A stretch of DNA of 35,646 nucleotides from an uncultured Collinsella sp. (GCA_934646965.1 CAKUEZ010000010.1:1-35646), one strand, 5' to 3'; counted from the first letter of the stretch, positions 15,028 to 23,609 are shown. Translations and numbers: made by a program. The notes: generated by a model not told the origin, from the sequence alone.

Positions 15028-16645
15028 GCTGCAGGTTTCTAACATTGCGCTCATTCGCGAGGCGACGCTGGTGCCGAGTGCCAGCTTGACCGTCCTGACT
15101 GGTGAGACCGGTGCCGGTAAGACCGCGCTGCTCTCGGCCCTCAAGCTCATTTTGGGCGAGCGTGCGGATTCGTCGACGGTCCGCGAAGGCGAGGCGCTGG
15201 CGAGCGTCGAGGCGCGCCTGTTCGATGGTCCGCACGACGCCGAGGGCTTCACCGTGCAGCGCAGCCTTTCTGCTGAGGGCCGCAGCCGTGTCAAGATTGA
15301 CGGCCGCATCGCTAGCGTGCGCGAGCTTTCGGAGCGCGTCGGTGTGATGATGGACCTTTGCGGTCAGCACGAGCACCAGCGCCTGCTTGACCCAGCGCAC
15401 CATGTTGCCATGGTCGATGCATGGGCGGGGCGCTCGGCGCTCGAGGCGCTCGAAAAGTATCGCGCCTGCTTTAAGGCATCGCGTGCCGCTGCCAAAGAGG
15501 TCCGCCGTGTCGAGGAGGCCTCCCGTGCGCAGGGAAGCCGCGTCGAGGAGGCTCGCTTTGCGCTCGAGCGTATCGCCGAAGTCGATCCCAAGCCTGGCGA
15601 ATACGAGGAGCTTGAGGAGCTGCTGCCGCGCTCGGAGCATGCCGAGGTGCTGGTAGCGACTGCTAACGAGGCCCATGCATCACTTGCTGCCGAAGGGGGA
15701 GCGCTCGATGCCGTGAACGGCGCCGTTGCAGAGCTTTCCCGTATGGCTACCGTGGATCGCAAGCTGGGCGACATTGCCGATGCGCTTTCGGATGCATGCA
15801 TCTCACTCGAGGATTGCGCCAATGAGCTGCGTGCCTATCGCGATGGCGTTGCGTTTGACCCGCGCGAGCTCACTCGCATGCGCGAACGTTATTCAGACCT
15901 CAAAGGCTTGCTGCGCCAGTGGGGCCCCACCATGGACGACGTGTTTGCCATGCGTGATCGCTCGCAAGAGCTGTTGTCGCTGGTAGATGATGGCGATGAG
16001 CGGATCAAGAAGGCGCGTGAAGCGCTTGGCGCGGCTGAGCGCGAACTCTTTGCTGCCGCCAAGGCGCTCAAGCGTGCTCGTAACACGGCCGCTCCGCGTT
16101 TTTGTCATGAGGTCGGACGTCAGATGGCACGCCTGGAGATGGGTAGCGCCGAACTCGTTTGGGAATCGCGCGATCTTCCCCGTGCCGAGTGGACGCCTGC
16201 TGGTCCTTCCAGCTATGAACTGCTGTACCGCAGCGGCGCCGGTTTGACGCCACGCCCCTTGCGTCGCATCGCCTCGGGCGGCGAGCTGAGCCGCGTCATG
16301 CTCGCGAGCAAGGTCGTTCTGGGAAATGCCGATGGCGTGGATACGCTGGTGTTTGACGAGGTCGATGCCGGTGTCGGCGGTTCCACCGCTCGTGCCCTTG
16401 CGGGTGTGCTGGCGGATCTTGCCGCTACGCATCAGGTGATTGTCGTAACCCACTTGGCTCAGGTCGCCGTCATGGCCGACAAGCATTACGTGGTCAGCAA
16501 AGACGCCGGTGACGTTCCCCAGACACATCTGGACGAGGTAACCGGCGAGGCCCGCACCGCCGAGATCGCCCGCATGCTCAGCGGCGATCAATCGGAGGCC
16601 AGTTTGGCGCATGCCAAGCAGATGCTGGAAGAAGCTCGCGGCTAG
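15017..16645 (+). CDS. recN: DNA repair protein RecN
   Basis: RecN is an SMC-like ATPase that helps repair double-strand breaks. At 542 residues it is close to the usual 550-560. Walker A is GETGAGKTALLSALKL at about residues 32-47. A long coiled-coil region fills the centre. The C-terminal lobe has the signature RRIASGGELSRVMLASKVVL and Walker B VFDEVDAGVGGSTARAL. The H-motif region VIVVTHLAQVAVMADKHYVV is also seen. The frame is unbroken. It is the last gene of the operon and lies tail to tail with the rpiR-type gene, with only 32 bases between and no strong terminator. Confidence 0.97.
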   Translation: MIDELQVSNIALIREATLVPSASLTVLTGETGAGKTALLSALKLILGERADSSTVREGEALASVEARLFDGPHDAEGFTVQRSLSAEGRSRVKIDGRIASVRELSERVGVMMDLCGQHEHQRLLDPAHHVAMVDAWAGRSALEALEKYRACFKASRAAAKEVRRVEEASRAQGSRVEEARFALERIAEVDPKPGEYEELEELLPRSEHAEVLVATANEAHASLAAEGGALDAVNGAVAELSRMATVDRKLGDIADALSDACISLEDCANELRAYRDGVAFDPRELTRMRERYSDLKGLLRQWGPTMDDVFAMRDRSQELLSLVDDGDERIKKAREALGAAERELFAAAKALKRARNTAAPRFCHEVGRQMARLEMGSAELVWESRDLPRAEWTPAGPSSYELLYRSGAGLTPRPLRRIASGGELSRVMLASKVVLGNADGVDTLVFDEVDAGVGGSTARALAGVLADLAATHQVIVVTHLAQVAVMADKHYVVSKDAGDVPQTHLDEVTGEARTAEIARMLSGDQSEASLAHAKQMLEEARG

Positions 16646-16677
16646 ACCGATTCAGCGATGTCGGTGGGACAAGTCGT

Positions 16678-17535
16678 CTACTCCACGACCTTATCCGGCT
16701 GGATGAGCTCCTCGTAGTAGCTGATATGCTCGCGTGCGTCCTCGATTTCGGGCAGCAGGAAGTTGTAGATGACCTCGATGATCATCGTGGCGCTGATCTT
16801 AGAGAATGCAAAGTCGCCCGTCGTCAGCAGCGCCTCGTGATTGACGGTATTAAACGTATAGTCTGCCAGGCGCGCGAGTGGAGACTTGCTGTCGCTGCTG
16901 ATGACGACTACGGTGGCGCCGCAGTCGCGAGCTGCTTTAGCCATGCGGTTCAGTCGGCGCGACTTACCGGAGTTCGAGATCAGCACGATGACATCGCCGG
17001 GTTTCAGAGTCAGGGCAAAACCGATCGCAGTCTCACTAATGGTGCTCGCCATGCAGCGCAGACCCAGCTGCGAAAATTTAAACGTTGCATCGAGCGCGAC
17101 CGCGTTCGTATTGCCCACTGCGGCGAACTCAATAACGCCGGCGTTCTTAAGTGCATATACGACGGCCGCCAAGGTCTCGTGGTCGATGCCATCGATGGTC
17201 GCGTTAAGCTCGCTCACCTTGGCGGCGAGGATATTTTTAAGGCTCTGCTCCATGTTGTCGAGCGAGACCTCGTCGGTCAGGCCTTCGTTGCGCTGGCTTT
17301 CCAGGTCGCGCGCCAGCGAAAACTGAAAGCTGCGAAAGCTGCCGAAGCCCAGCTTGCGGCAAAAGCGCGAAACGGTCGCCTCGGACGTGGCGGCGGCGCG
17401 CGAGAGTTGTGCGGCCGTCAGACGCGGCGCCTCGGACTGGTGCTCCAAAATATAGTCGACAATGCGCTGTTCGGACTCGCTGTATCCCTGATGGGTGCTA
17501 ATGAGAGAGAGCGCGCTCTTGCTACTATCGGTCAT
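16678..17535 (-). CDS. MurR/RpiR family transcriptional regulator
   Basis: The 285-residue regulator has an N-terminal HTH_6 domain (about residues 1-77; ATSEATVSRFCRKLGFGSFR is the recognition part) and a C-terminal SIS domain (about 110-255; VIVLISNSGKSRRLNRM). SIS domains bind phosphosugars. I chose ATG 17535 because CCAGGAG precedes it, rather than the upstream in-frame ATG at 17583. The gene is divergent from fruA, with a 271-bp shared region holding TGAAAG/CTTTCA repeats. This suggests it controls the fructose PTS in response to a phosphorylated sugar such as fructose-1-phosphate. Both the target and the effector are inference. Confidence 0.92.
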   Translation of the reverse strand: MTDSSKSALSLISTHQGYSESEQRIVDYILEHQSEAPRLTAAQLSRAAATSEATVSRFCRKLGFGSFRSFQFSLARDLESQRNEGLTDEVSLDNMEQSLKNILAAKVSELNATIDGIDHETLAAVVYALKNAGVIEFAAVGNTNAVALDATFKFSQLGLRCMASTISETAIGFALTLKPGDVIVLISNSGKSRRLNRMAKAARDCGATVVVISSDSKSPLARLADYTFNTVNHEALLTTGDFAFSKISATMIIEVIYNFLLPEIEDAREHISYYEELIQPDKVVE

Positions 17536-17616
17536 GGATGACTCCTGGTTGGCATGAAAATCGGACTCGTTTTGCAATGTCATAGTATAGGGGCATTTTC
17601 AATTACAAGATACACT

Positions 17617-17734
17617 TTGCCGTTTCAAGTGTTGATGATAAACTTTCACCTACCGTTTACGGTTATGAAAGAACCTTTCACCGGAGAATTGCGTCCTGCC
17701 TCTTCTCACGCTAGCGGTGGGTTGGTATCTTTCA
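17617..17734. promoter_or_regulatory. Divergent fruA/rpiR control region with TGAAAG/CTTTCA operator candidates
   Basis: A perfect inverted repeat TGAAAG-AAC-CTTTCA lies at 17666-17680. Additional CTTTCA half-sites are at 17644-17649 and 17729-17734. A possible fruA promoter is TTGCCG (17617-17622), 16 nt, TAAACT (17639-17644), overlapping the first half-site. Operators placed on or just past the -10 fit repression by the adjacent RpiR-type protein. The element calls are from sequence symmetry only. Confidence 0.5.
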
Positions 17735-17806
17735 GGTGTGGAAAAGCGCGCAAGAAGCGCGTGTAGGGGAGCGCCCGCGGGCGCAGAACTCAAGAAGGAG
17801 GGACAC

Positions 17807-19810
17807 ATGGCTAAGTTTGACATCATTGCCGCCACCGGTTGCCCGACCGGCATCGCGCACACCTTCATGGCGAAGGAGGCGCTGGAGAAGGCAGCTGCCG
17901 AGCGCGGTCTGACCATTAAGGTTGAGACCCATGGCCAGGTCGGTGTCGAGAACGAGCTCACGAAGGGTGAGATCGCCGGTGCCAAGGCCGTTGTCGTCGC
18001 AGCTGACAAGGATGTCCAGGCGGAGCGTTTCGCCGGTAAGCCCATGGTTTCCGTTGGTGTTTCCAAGGCCCTGTCCGTCGAGGCCGCCGGCAAGCTGATT
18101 GACCGTGCGCTCGCCGCCAAGGGCGACGACTCGGTTGCAGCCGCTGCCGATGTCGAGGACGAGGTCGAGGAGAAGGAGTCCATCGGCCACGTCATCTACA
18201 AGCACCTCATGAACGGCGTTAGCCACATGCTGGTCTTCGTCGTTGCCGGTGGTGTTCTGACCGCTGTTTCGTTCCTGTGGGGCATCACGTCCTTCGATTC
18301 GACGGCTTCTGACTACAACAGCTTCGCCGCGATGCTTAAGATCATTGGCGGCATTGCCATGAACCTCATGGTTCCCGTGCTTTCCGCCTATATCGCTGAG
18401 TCCATCGGTAAGCGCCCGGCGCTTGTCCCCGGCTTCGTCGCCGGTATGATCGCCATCCAGGGCCTGCCCGTTAACGCCGAGACTGGCATGATCGACGCTG
18501 GCGGCGCCGGCGTGGGCTTTGGCTTCCTGGGTGGCATCGTCGGCGGCTTCCTCGCTGGTTATGTCATCCTGCTGCTCGAGAAGGTTTTCTCCGGTCTGCC
18601 CAAGAACCTGGACGGCCTCAAGGCTATCTTCCTGTACCCGCTGTTCTCTACCGCTATCGTGGGCCTTGCCATGCTCGGCATCTCCGGCCCCATGGCTGCC
18701 ATCAACACCGCCATGATGGACTTCCTCAAGGGCCTGTCCGCCTCTGGCGCCATCGTCCTGGGTCTTGCCATCGGCTGCATGTGCGCCTTTGACATGGGTG
18801 GCCCGGTCAACAAGGCCGCTTACGTCACCGGTACCGCCATGCTCACCGAGGCCCTGGCCGCCGGTGTCGGCACCGACACCTATAACTTCGGCACCAACTT
18901 TATGGCTGCCGTCTCCGCCGCCTGCATCGTTCCGCCGCTGATCACCACCTTCGCCGTCGTCGTCGGCAAGAAGTACTTCAGCCAGGAGGATCATGACGCC
19001 GGTATCGTCAACCTCATCCTTGGTTGCACCCACATTACCGAGGGCGCTATTCCGTTCATGACCAAGAACATCTGGCCCGTCATGCCCATCATGATGCTCG
19101 GCTCCTCCATCGCCTCGATCCTGACCATCATGTTCAACGTCCACGATCCGGCGCCCCACGGCGGCTTCCTGGTCCTGCCCGTTGTCGAGAACGGTCCGCT
19201 GTGGGTCCTCGCGATCCTCATCGGTGCTGTGGTCGGTGGCATCCTCTTCGTGGCCTTCAAGAAGTATGACTTCGAGAAGAACCAGAAGGCTGCTCCCGCT
19301 GCTAAGCCGGTTGAGGCTCCTAAGGCCGCTGCCGTCGAGGCCCCCAAGGCCGAGGCTTCTGACTTCGTGAAGGTCGAGAACGTCTTTGTCGCCGAGGACT
19401 TCGCTTCTCGTGACGAGGCCCTGAGCTTCGTCTCCAACCAGGCTGTCAAGGCCGGTATCGCCGGCGACGCCGACGCCGTGATGAACGCCTTCCTGGCCCG
19501 CGAGGCCGAGGGCACCACGGGCATGATGGAGGGCTTCGCCATCCCGCATGCCAAGTCCGATGCCATCACCGAGGCCGCCGTCATCGTCGTCAAAGACGAG
19601 TCCGGCGTGACCGGTTGGGACACCATGGACGGCGCTCCCGTCAACGTGGCCATCGCCCTGCTCATCCCGGGTGCCCAGGCTGGTACCACGCACCTCAAGA
19701 TCCTGTCCAAGGTCGCCGAGGCGCTTATGGACGAGGACTTCCGTGCCACCGTCAAGGGTTCCACCGACGCCGCCGAGATCGCCAAGACGATCAACGCCCG
19801 CCTGGTCTAA
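17807..19810 (+). CDS. fruA: PTS fructose transporter, IIB-IIC-IIA fusion
   Basis: The 667-residue permease takes up fructose with phosphorylation to fructose-1-phosphate. ATG 17807 is preceded by a strong AAGGAGGG. Domain IIB comes first, with the phosphorylatable Cys12 in AATGCPTGIAHTFMAKE. The IIC membrane domain covers about residues 125-490 with eight or more hydrophobic segments and the family sequences FDMGGPVNKAAY and HITEGAIPF. An Ala/Pro/Lys linker (about 495-525) leads to IIA, whose active His is about residue 581 in GFAIPHAKS. Domain order IIB-IIC-IIA differs from E. coli FruA/FruB. Linkage to 1-phosphofructokinases supports fructose as substrate; related 2-O-alpha-mannosyl-glycerate-type permeases are less likely. 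Confidence 0.92.
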   Translation: MAKFDIIAATGCPTGIAHTFMAKEALEKAAAERGLTIKVETHGQVGVENELTKGEIAGAKAVVVAADKDVQAERFAGKPMVSVGVSKALSVEAAGKLIDRALAAKGDDSVAAAADVEDEVEEKESIGHVIYKHLMNGVSHMLVFVVAGGVLTAVSFLWGITSFDSTASDYNSFAAMLKIIGGIAMNLMVPVLSAYIAESIGKRPALVPGFVAGMIAIQGLPVNAETGMIDAGGAGVGFGFLGGIVGGFLAGYVILLLEKVFSGLPKNLDGLKAIFLYPLFSTAIVGLAMLGISGPMAAINTAMMDFLKGLSASGAIVLGLAIGCMCAFDMGGPVNKAAYVTGTAMLTEALAAGVGTDTYNFGTNFMAAVSAACIVPPLITTFAVVVGKKYFSQEDHDAGIVNLILGCTHITEGAIPFMTKNIWPVMPIMMLGSSIASILTIMFNVHDPAPHGGFLVLPVVENGPLWVLAILIGAVVGGILFVAFKKYDFEKNQKAAPAAKPVEAPKAAAVEAPKAEASDFVKVENVFVAEDFASRDEALSFVSNQAVKAGIAGDADAVMNAFLAREAEGTTGMMEGFAIPHAKSDAITEAAVIVVKDESGVTGWDTMDGAPVNVAIALLIPGAQAGTTHLKILSKVAEALMDEDFRATVKGSTDAAEIAKTINARLV

Positions 19811-19848
19811 CCCAACAGTTCGCGAACACAATCGCCCCCTGTAAAAAA

Positions 19849-19881
19849 GGCGGAGACCCCCACCAGGGCCTCCGCCTTTTT
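19849..19881 (+). terminator. Intrinsic terminator after fruA (possibly bidirectional)
   Basis: GGCGGAG (19849-19855) pairs with CTCCGCC (19870-19876), with a C-run/G-run loop that can extend the pairing. Five T follow (19877-19881) and six A precede (19843-19848), so it can work in both directions. Confidence 0.85.
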
Positions 19882-19892
19882 CTATCCCCAAA

Positions 19893-19964
19893 TAAGTTGC
19901 GGTGAAATAGGGACTGCTAAACCGTTTTACCATCAGAAAACAGTCCCTATTTCACCGCAACTTA
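19893..19964. repeat. Palindromic intergenic element, copy 1 (24-bp perfect arms)
   Basis: Arms 19893-19916 and 19941-19964 are exact reverse complements, with a 24-nt loop. The arm contains GGTGAAATAGGGACTG. A related copy is at 28888-28958, which shares the right arm almost base for base but has a different loop. The element lies 11 bases past the fruA terminator. The size and placement resemble REP-type elements; no transposase is in the window. Confidence 0.85.
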
Positions 19965-20068
19965 CAGAAGGGCATAGATATAACTCTCAATCGGATCGCC
20001 CACGCGAACAGATATCCAGCCAGAATTCCTTTCGGCCGATATTACTCTGGACCGACTGAGTTCCCGCA

Positions 20069-20220
20069 GCTTGCTCGCCCACGGAGGGCCGGGCGCGGCC
20101 TGAGAGATTTATCGCGAGTTCCGCACGAGCCGAAGAGCACTTAATGTGCTCTTCGTGCGAGCAGGACTGTAGAGCAGGAAATCTCACAGGCCGCGCCCGG
20201 CCCTCCGTGGGCGAGCAAGC
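20069..20220. repeat. Large foldback element (42-nt arms, one mismatch)
   Basis: The region between fruA and ptsH (19811-20358) has no convincing gene. Its main content is this inverted repeat. Arms 20069-20110 and 20179-20220 match over 42 nt with one mismatch. The 68-nt centre folds further: 20122-20126 with 20155-20159, 20132-20140 with 20146-20154, and 20117-20121 with 20164-20168. The whole 152 nt can therefore form one long, slightly bulged hairpin. No target-site duplication is visible. It could be a mobile foldback element, a structured RNA or a transcription barrier. Confidence 0.85.
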
Positions 20221-20358
20221 GAACGAACCAGACATCCGTCCAATAATTCGTCCGAAACACAATGAAAAACCGTTTGATGTGAGTTAATATAAACAACGTC
20301 GTGAATCTGACTCCTGCCGCATGGTTGACAGGGGTTATACACAAAAAAGGAGTCAATT

Positions 20359-20622
20359 ATGGTTTCTGAGAAGGCTACCCTCGTTAATCCTCAGGGTCTG
20401 CACATGCGTCCGGCCGGCCTGTTCGCCTCCACCATGGGCAAGTACGCCTGTGACGTGACGGTCGTCACCCCCGAGAAGGAGGTCAACGGCAAGTCCCCGA
20501 TGGCCCTCATGGCTGCTGGTATCCCCTGCGGTACCGAGGTCGAGGTCAAGTGCGACGGCGCTGACGAGGCCGAGGCTCTGGCTGCTGCCATCGAGCTCAT
20601 CAAGAGCGGTCTTGGCGAGTAG
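20359..20622 (+). CDS. ptsH: Phosphocarrier protein HPr
   Basis: HPr (87 residues) carries phosphate from Enzyme I to the IIA domains. His15 lies in the conserved GLHMRPAG. Ser46 in NGKSPMALMAAG matches the site that HPr kinase phosphorylates in many Gram-positive bacteria, although the sequence after it differs from the usual IMGVMSL. Three Cys residues are present, more than in most HPr proteins. A good AAAAAGGAG ribosome site precedes the ATG. The promoter was not clear; TAATAT at 20285-20290 is the best -10 box, without a good -35. ptsI follows after a 132-bp gap with a terminator-like hairpin. Confidence 0.97.
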   Translation: MVSEKATLVNPQGLHMRPAGLFASTMGKYACDVTVVTPEKEVNGKSPMALMAAGIPCGTEVEVKCDGADEAEALAAAIELIKSGLGE

Positions 20623-20667
20623 AACTCAAACGGGTCGCATGTTGAACAATTAAGTTCATATTTGGGG

Positions 20668-20702
20668 GCGCAGTGACCTGTTGAGGGTAGCTGCGCTCTT
20701 TT
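20668..20702 (+). terminator. Terminator or attenuator between ptsH and ptsI
   Basis: GCGCAG (20668-20673) pairs with CTGCGC (20691-20696); GACC and GGGT-like bases inside may extend the stem. A T-rich stretch, TCTTTT, follows. A possible ptsI promoter begins in its tail: TTGTCA at 20701-20706 and TTATCA at 20725-20730, 18 nt apart. Confidence 0.6.
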
Positions 20703-20754
20703 GTCATGGATATGGCAAAACGCTTTATCATATGACACGGAGAGAGGAATGGGA

Positions 20755-22458
20755 ATGTATCAGGGAGTCAACGCATCCGAGGGCATCGGTATCGGCACCG
20801 TTATGGTCGCCGTCGATCCCGACTTGACGTTTGAGCCGCACGAGGTCGCTGATTCGGCAGCCGAGAAGGAGCGCTATCAGGCTGCTCTTTCGGTCTTCTG
20901 CGAGAAGACTCAGGCTCAGGCCGACCATATGAAGGAGACGGTGGGCGAGGCCGAGGCCGAGATCATGAGCGGACACATCGTCCTGGCTCAGGATCCGGGC
21001 ATGACCGACGCCATCAACGCCGCCATTGACGGCGGTACCTGCGCCGAGCAGGCGCTCATGGACACCTCGACCATGTTCGAGAACATGTTCCTGTCCATGG
21101 ACGACGAGATGTTCCGTCTGCGCGCGGCCGACATCGCCGACATCCGCACCGGCATTCTGGCCGAGTTGCTGGGCAAGGAGGTCGTCGACCTCTCCGTCCT
21201 GCCCGAGAACACCGTCGTTGTCGTGCATGACCTTACGCCGTCCATGACCGCCACGATCGATAAGGCTCACGTTGCCGGCATCGTCACCGAGACCGGTGGC
21301 CGCACGTCGCACTCCGCGATTATCGCCCGCGCTCTCGAGATTCCGGCCGTCCTTTCGGTCGCCAACAGCTGCACCGCGCTGCGCAACGGCATGACCGTCA
21401 TCGTCGACGGTGGCAAGGGCGTCGTCGAGGCCGATCCCGACGAGGAGACGCTCGCCGCCTACACCGCCAAGGCCGAGGCTTTCGCTGCCGAGAAGGCGGC
21501 CCTCGAGGCCTTCCGCGGCAAGCCTTCTGTGACTGCCGACGGCATCAAGAAGATCATCGCCTGCAACATCGGTAACCCCGACGACGTGCCCAACGCGCTC
21601 GATCACGACGCCGAGGCCATCGGTCTGTTCCGCTCCGAGTTCCTGTTCATGGACTCTGCCGAGCTTCCCTCCGAGGAGGAGCAGTTCAACGCCTACCGCA
21701 AGGTCGCCAGCGCACTTAAGGGCGCTCCGGTCATCATCCGTACGCTCGACGTGGGTGGCGACAAGGAGATCCCGTACCTGCACATGGTCAAGGAAGAGAA
21801 TCCCTTCATGGGCTTCCGCGCCGTGCGTTACTGCCTGGCCAATCCCGACCAGTACAAAGTCCAGCTCCGCGCCCTGCTGCGCGCCAGCGCCTTTGGTGAC
21901 GTCAAGATCATGATCCCGCTCGTCACCTGCGTCGAGGAGGTCGTGGCCGTCAAGGAGCTCGTCGAGCAGTGCAAGGCTGAGCTCACCGAAGAGGGCCGCA
22001 AGTTCAACGAGAACATCGAGGTCGGCATCATGGTCGAGACGCCCGCCGCTTCGCTGCTCGCTGACCGCCTGGCCGAGGTCGCCGACTTCTTCTCCATCGG
22101 CACCAACGACCTGATCGGCTACACCATGTGTGCCGACCGTGGCAACGACACCATCTCCAACCTGTACCAGGTGTACTATCCCGCCGTGCTCCGCTCGCTC
22201 AAGAACATCATCGAGAGCGGCGTGAAGGCCGGCATCATGGTCGGTATGTGCGGCGAGGCCGCTGCCGATCCGCTGCTTGAGCCGCTGCTGATCAGCTGGG
22301 GCCTGGAGGAGTTCTCGATGAGCGCTCCGTCCATCCTGCGCGCCCGCAAGACCATCAGCCAGTGGACCAAGGCCGATTGCGACGAGCTCGCCGAGAAGGC
22401 GCTCGCCTGCAACACCGCTGCCGAGGTCAAGGCACTGCTCGAGTCCGCAGCTCGCTAA
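20755..22458 (+). CDS. ptsI: Phosphoenolpyruvate--protein phosphotransferase (PTS Enzyme I)
   Basis: Enzyme I (567 residues, usual 570-575) takes phosphate from PEP and passes it to HPr His15. ATG 20755 is chosen because the AGAGAGGA site is well spaced to it, while the in-frame ATG at 20749 is too close; either gives a normal N-terminus (YQGVNASEGIGIG). The active His is about residue 186 in ETGGRTSHSAIIAR. The TIM-barrel part includes AIGLFRSEFLFM, IRTLDVGGDKEIPYL, MGFRAVRYCL, SIGTNDLIGYTM and, near the end, MVGMCGEAAADP with the catalytic Cys. Together with fruA, ptsH and the fruK genes it makes the fructose PTS self-sufficient in this block. Confidence 0.97.
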   Translation: MYQGVNASEGIGIGTVMVAVDPDLTFEPHEVADSAAEKERYQAALSVFCEKTQAQADHMKETVGEAEAEIMSGHIVLAQDPGMTDAINAAIDGGTCAEQALMDTSTMFENMFLSMDDEMFRLRAADIADIRTGILAELLGKEVVDLSVLPENTVVVVHDLTPSMTATIDKAHVAGIVTETGGRTSHSAIIARALEIPAVLSVANSCTALRNGMTVIVDGGKGVVEADPDEETLAAYTAKAEAFAAEKAALEAFRGKPSVTADGIKKIIACNIGNPDDVPNALDHDAEAIGLFRSEFLFMDSAELPSEEEQFNAYRKVASALKGAPVIIRTLDVGGDKEIPYLHMVKEENPFMGFRAVRYCLANPDQYKVQLRALLRASAFGDVKIMIPLVTCVEEVVAVKELVEQCKAELTEEGRKFNENIEVGIMVETPAASLLADRLAEVADFFSIGTNDLIGYTMCADRGNDTISNLYQVYYPAVLRSLKNIIESGVKAGIMVGMCGEAAADPLLEPLLISWGLEEFSMSAPSILRARKTISQWTKADCDELAEKALACNTAAEVKALLESAAR

Positions 22459-22475
22459 TTTGGTATCAGAGGTAA

Positions 22476-22505
22476 CCGCGTGGTTGGAATGGGCCGGCCA
22501 CGCGG
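22476..22505 (+). other. Hairpin between ptsI and the first fruK
   Basis: CCGCGTGG (22476-22483) and CCACGCGG (22498-22505) form an 8-bp stem with a 14-nt loop. No T-run follows, so it is more likely an RNA-stabilising or processing hairpin than a terminator. fruK starts 27 bases later. Confidence 0.5.
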
Positions 22506-22532
22506 CCCTCACATATACAGGGGGTACTGTAA

Positions 22533-23465
22533 ATGTTCTACACGCTAACCGCTAATCCGGCTGTCGACATGACGGTTTCGAGCTCTCCGCTCGAGCCCGA
22601 TGAGAACGTCCGCACCGGCTCGGCCAGCTACACGGCCAACGGCAAGGGCCTCGACGTGTCCTTCGCCTTTAAGAAGATGGGCGTCGACACCGTCGCGCTC
22701 GGCTTCTTTGCCGGCTTCACGGGCAAGTTCATCGTCGAGGAGGTCATGAACCTGGGTTGCCTGTGCCGCCCGGTCTGGACCGACGGCATCACGCGTATCA
22801 ACACCTACGTCAACGACGGCCAGCACGAGTACGGCATCCTTAACCCCGGCGCCCCGATCACGCCGGAGCACCAGAAGGAGCTCTACAACATCCTGGACAC
22901 CGCGGGCGACCTCGAGTGCCTGATCGTCTCTGGTTCCGTGCCTCCCAAAGCCACGCCCGACTTCCTGGCTCAGGTCATGGAGCATGCTCAGGCTCGTGGC
23001 GCCGACGTCGTCCTGGACCTGTCTTCCGACAAGCTCAAGGAGCTCGCTCACAAGAAGCCGCTGCTCATCAAGCCGAACCATCACGAGATGAAGGCCATCT
23101 TCGGCGTGCCGGTCGACACCGACGACGAGGTCCGCGTTGCCATGAAGTTGGCTCACGATGCCGGCGTTCAGAACGTGCTGCTCACCCGCGGTAGCCGCGG
23201 CGACGCCTACTTCTCCAATGGCGAGGACATCTGGTATGCCAAGCGTGAGTTCAACATCAAGCTGGTCTCTTCCGTCTGCGCCGGCGACTGCACCCTCGCT
23301 GCGTTCCTGCACAAGTGGTACAGGGATCGCGACAACGTCGAGGAGGCCATGAAGCTTGCTATGGCCACCGGCGCCAACGTTGCCGAGTCCGTCGGCATCG
23401 GCGACTTCGGTCACGTCGACGAGTACAGCAAGCGCGTCGCCGTCCGCAAGCTCGATCGCAAGTAA
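22533..23465 (+). CDS. fruK: 1-phosphofructokinase family hexose kinase (PfkB), first copy
   Basis: The 310-residue PfkB-family kinase should convert fructose-1-phosphate to fructose-1,6-bisphosphate, directly downstream of the fructose PTS. The N-terminus FYTLTANPAVDMTV, DGITRIN, VSGSVPP and LLIKPNHHE blocks are typical of the FruK/LacC/FruB group. The C-terminal base motif is VCAGDCTLAAF. Two family positions differ from the second copy: NGKGLD instead of NGKGLN, and AGDC instead of AGDS. The ATP-loop region reads RGSRGDAYF instead of LGGAGAYF. The catalytic Asp of AGD is kept, so the enzyme is probably active, but its substrate preference may be altered. It shares about half of its residues with the second copy by eye. 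Confidence 0.9.
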   Translation: MFYTLTANPAVDMTVSSSPLEPDENVRTGSASYTANGKGLDVSFAFKKMGVDTVALGFFAGFTGKFIVEEVMNLGCLCRPVWTDGITRINTYVNDGQHEYGILNPGAPITPEHQKELYNILDTAGDLECLIVSGSVPPKATPDFLAQVMEHAQARGADVVLDLSSDKLKELAHKKPLLIKPNHHEMKAIFGVPVDTDDEVRVAMKLAHDAGVQNVLLTRGSRGDAYFSNGEDIWYAKREFNIKLVSSVCAGDCTLAAFLHKWYRDRDNVEEAMKLAMATGANVAESVGIGDFGHVDEYSKRVAVRKLDRK

Positions 23466-23493
23466 GCGAAACGCGACATACAATGTGCGCATA

Positions 23494-23527
23494 CGGTGTC
23501 CCGGTTTGTCCGGGGCGCCGTTTTTTT
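23494..23527 (+). terminator. Intrinsic terminator after the first fruK
   Basis: An 11-bp stem (23494-23504 with 23510-23520, two G-T pairs) and a 5-nt loop are followed by seven T (23521-23527). It separates the two kinase genes into different transcripts. Confidence 0.88.
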
Positions 23528-23609
23528 GAAGGGGAGTGGGTCGCCCGCCGTCCTTCACCGCTTCCACACCGTTCACCGAGTTGTCATAGCCTTTTGTCGA
23601 AGCGTGGAA

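Noticed and set aside
17732..19933. 733-codon open frame on the minus strand across fruA
   Set aside because: It is a mirror of the PTS permease coding frame, with Gly/Asp-rich repetitive residues, and it crosses the terminator and palindrome.
20141..20356. 71-codon minus-strand frame through the foldback arm
   Set aside because: It is read through repeat sequence, has no ribosome site, and its second half is the inverted-repeat arm.
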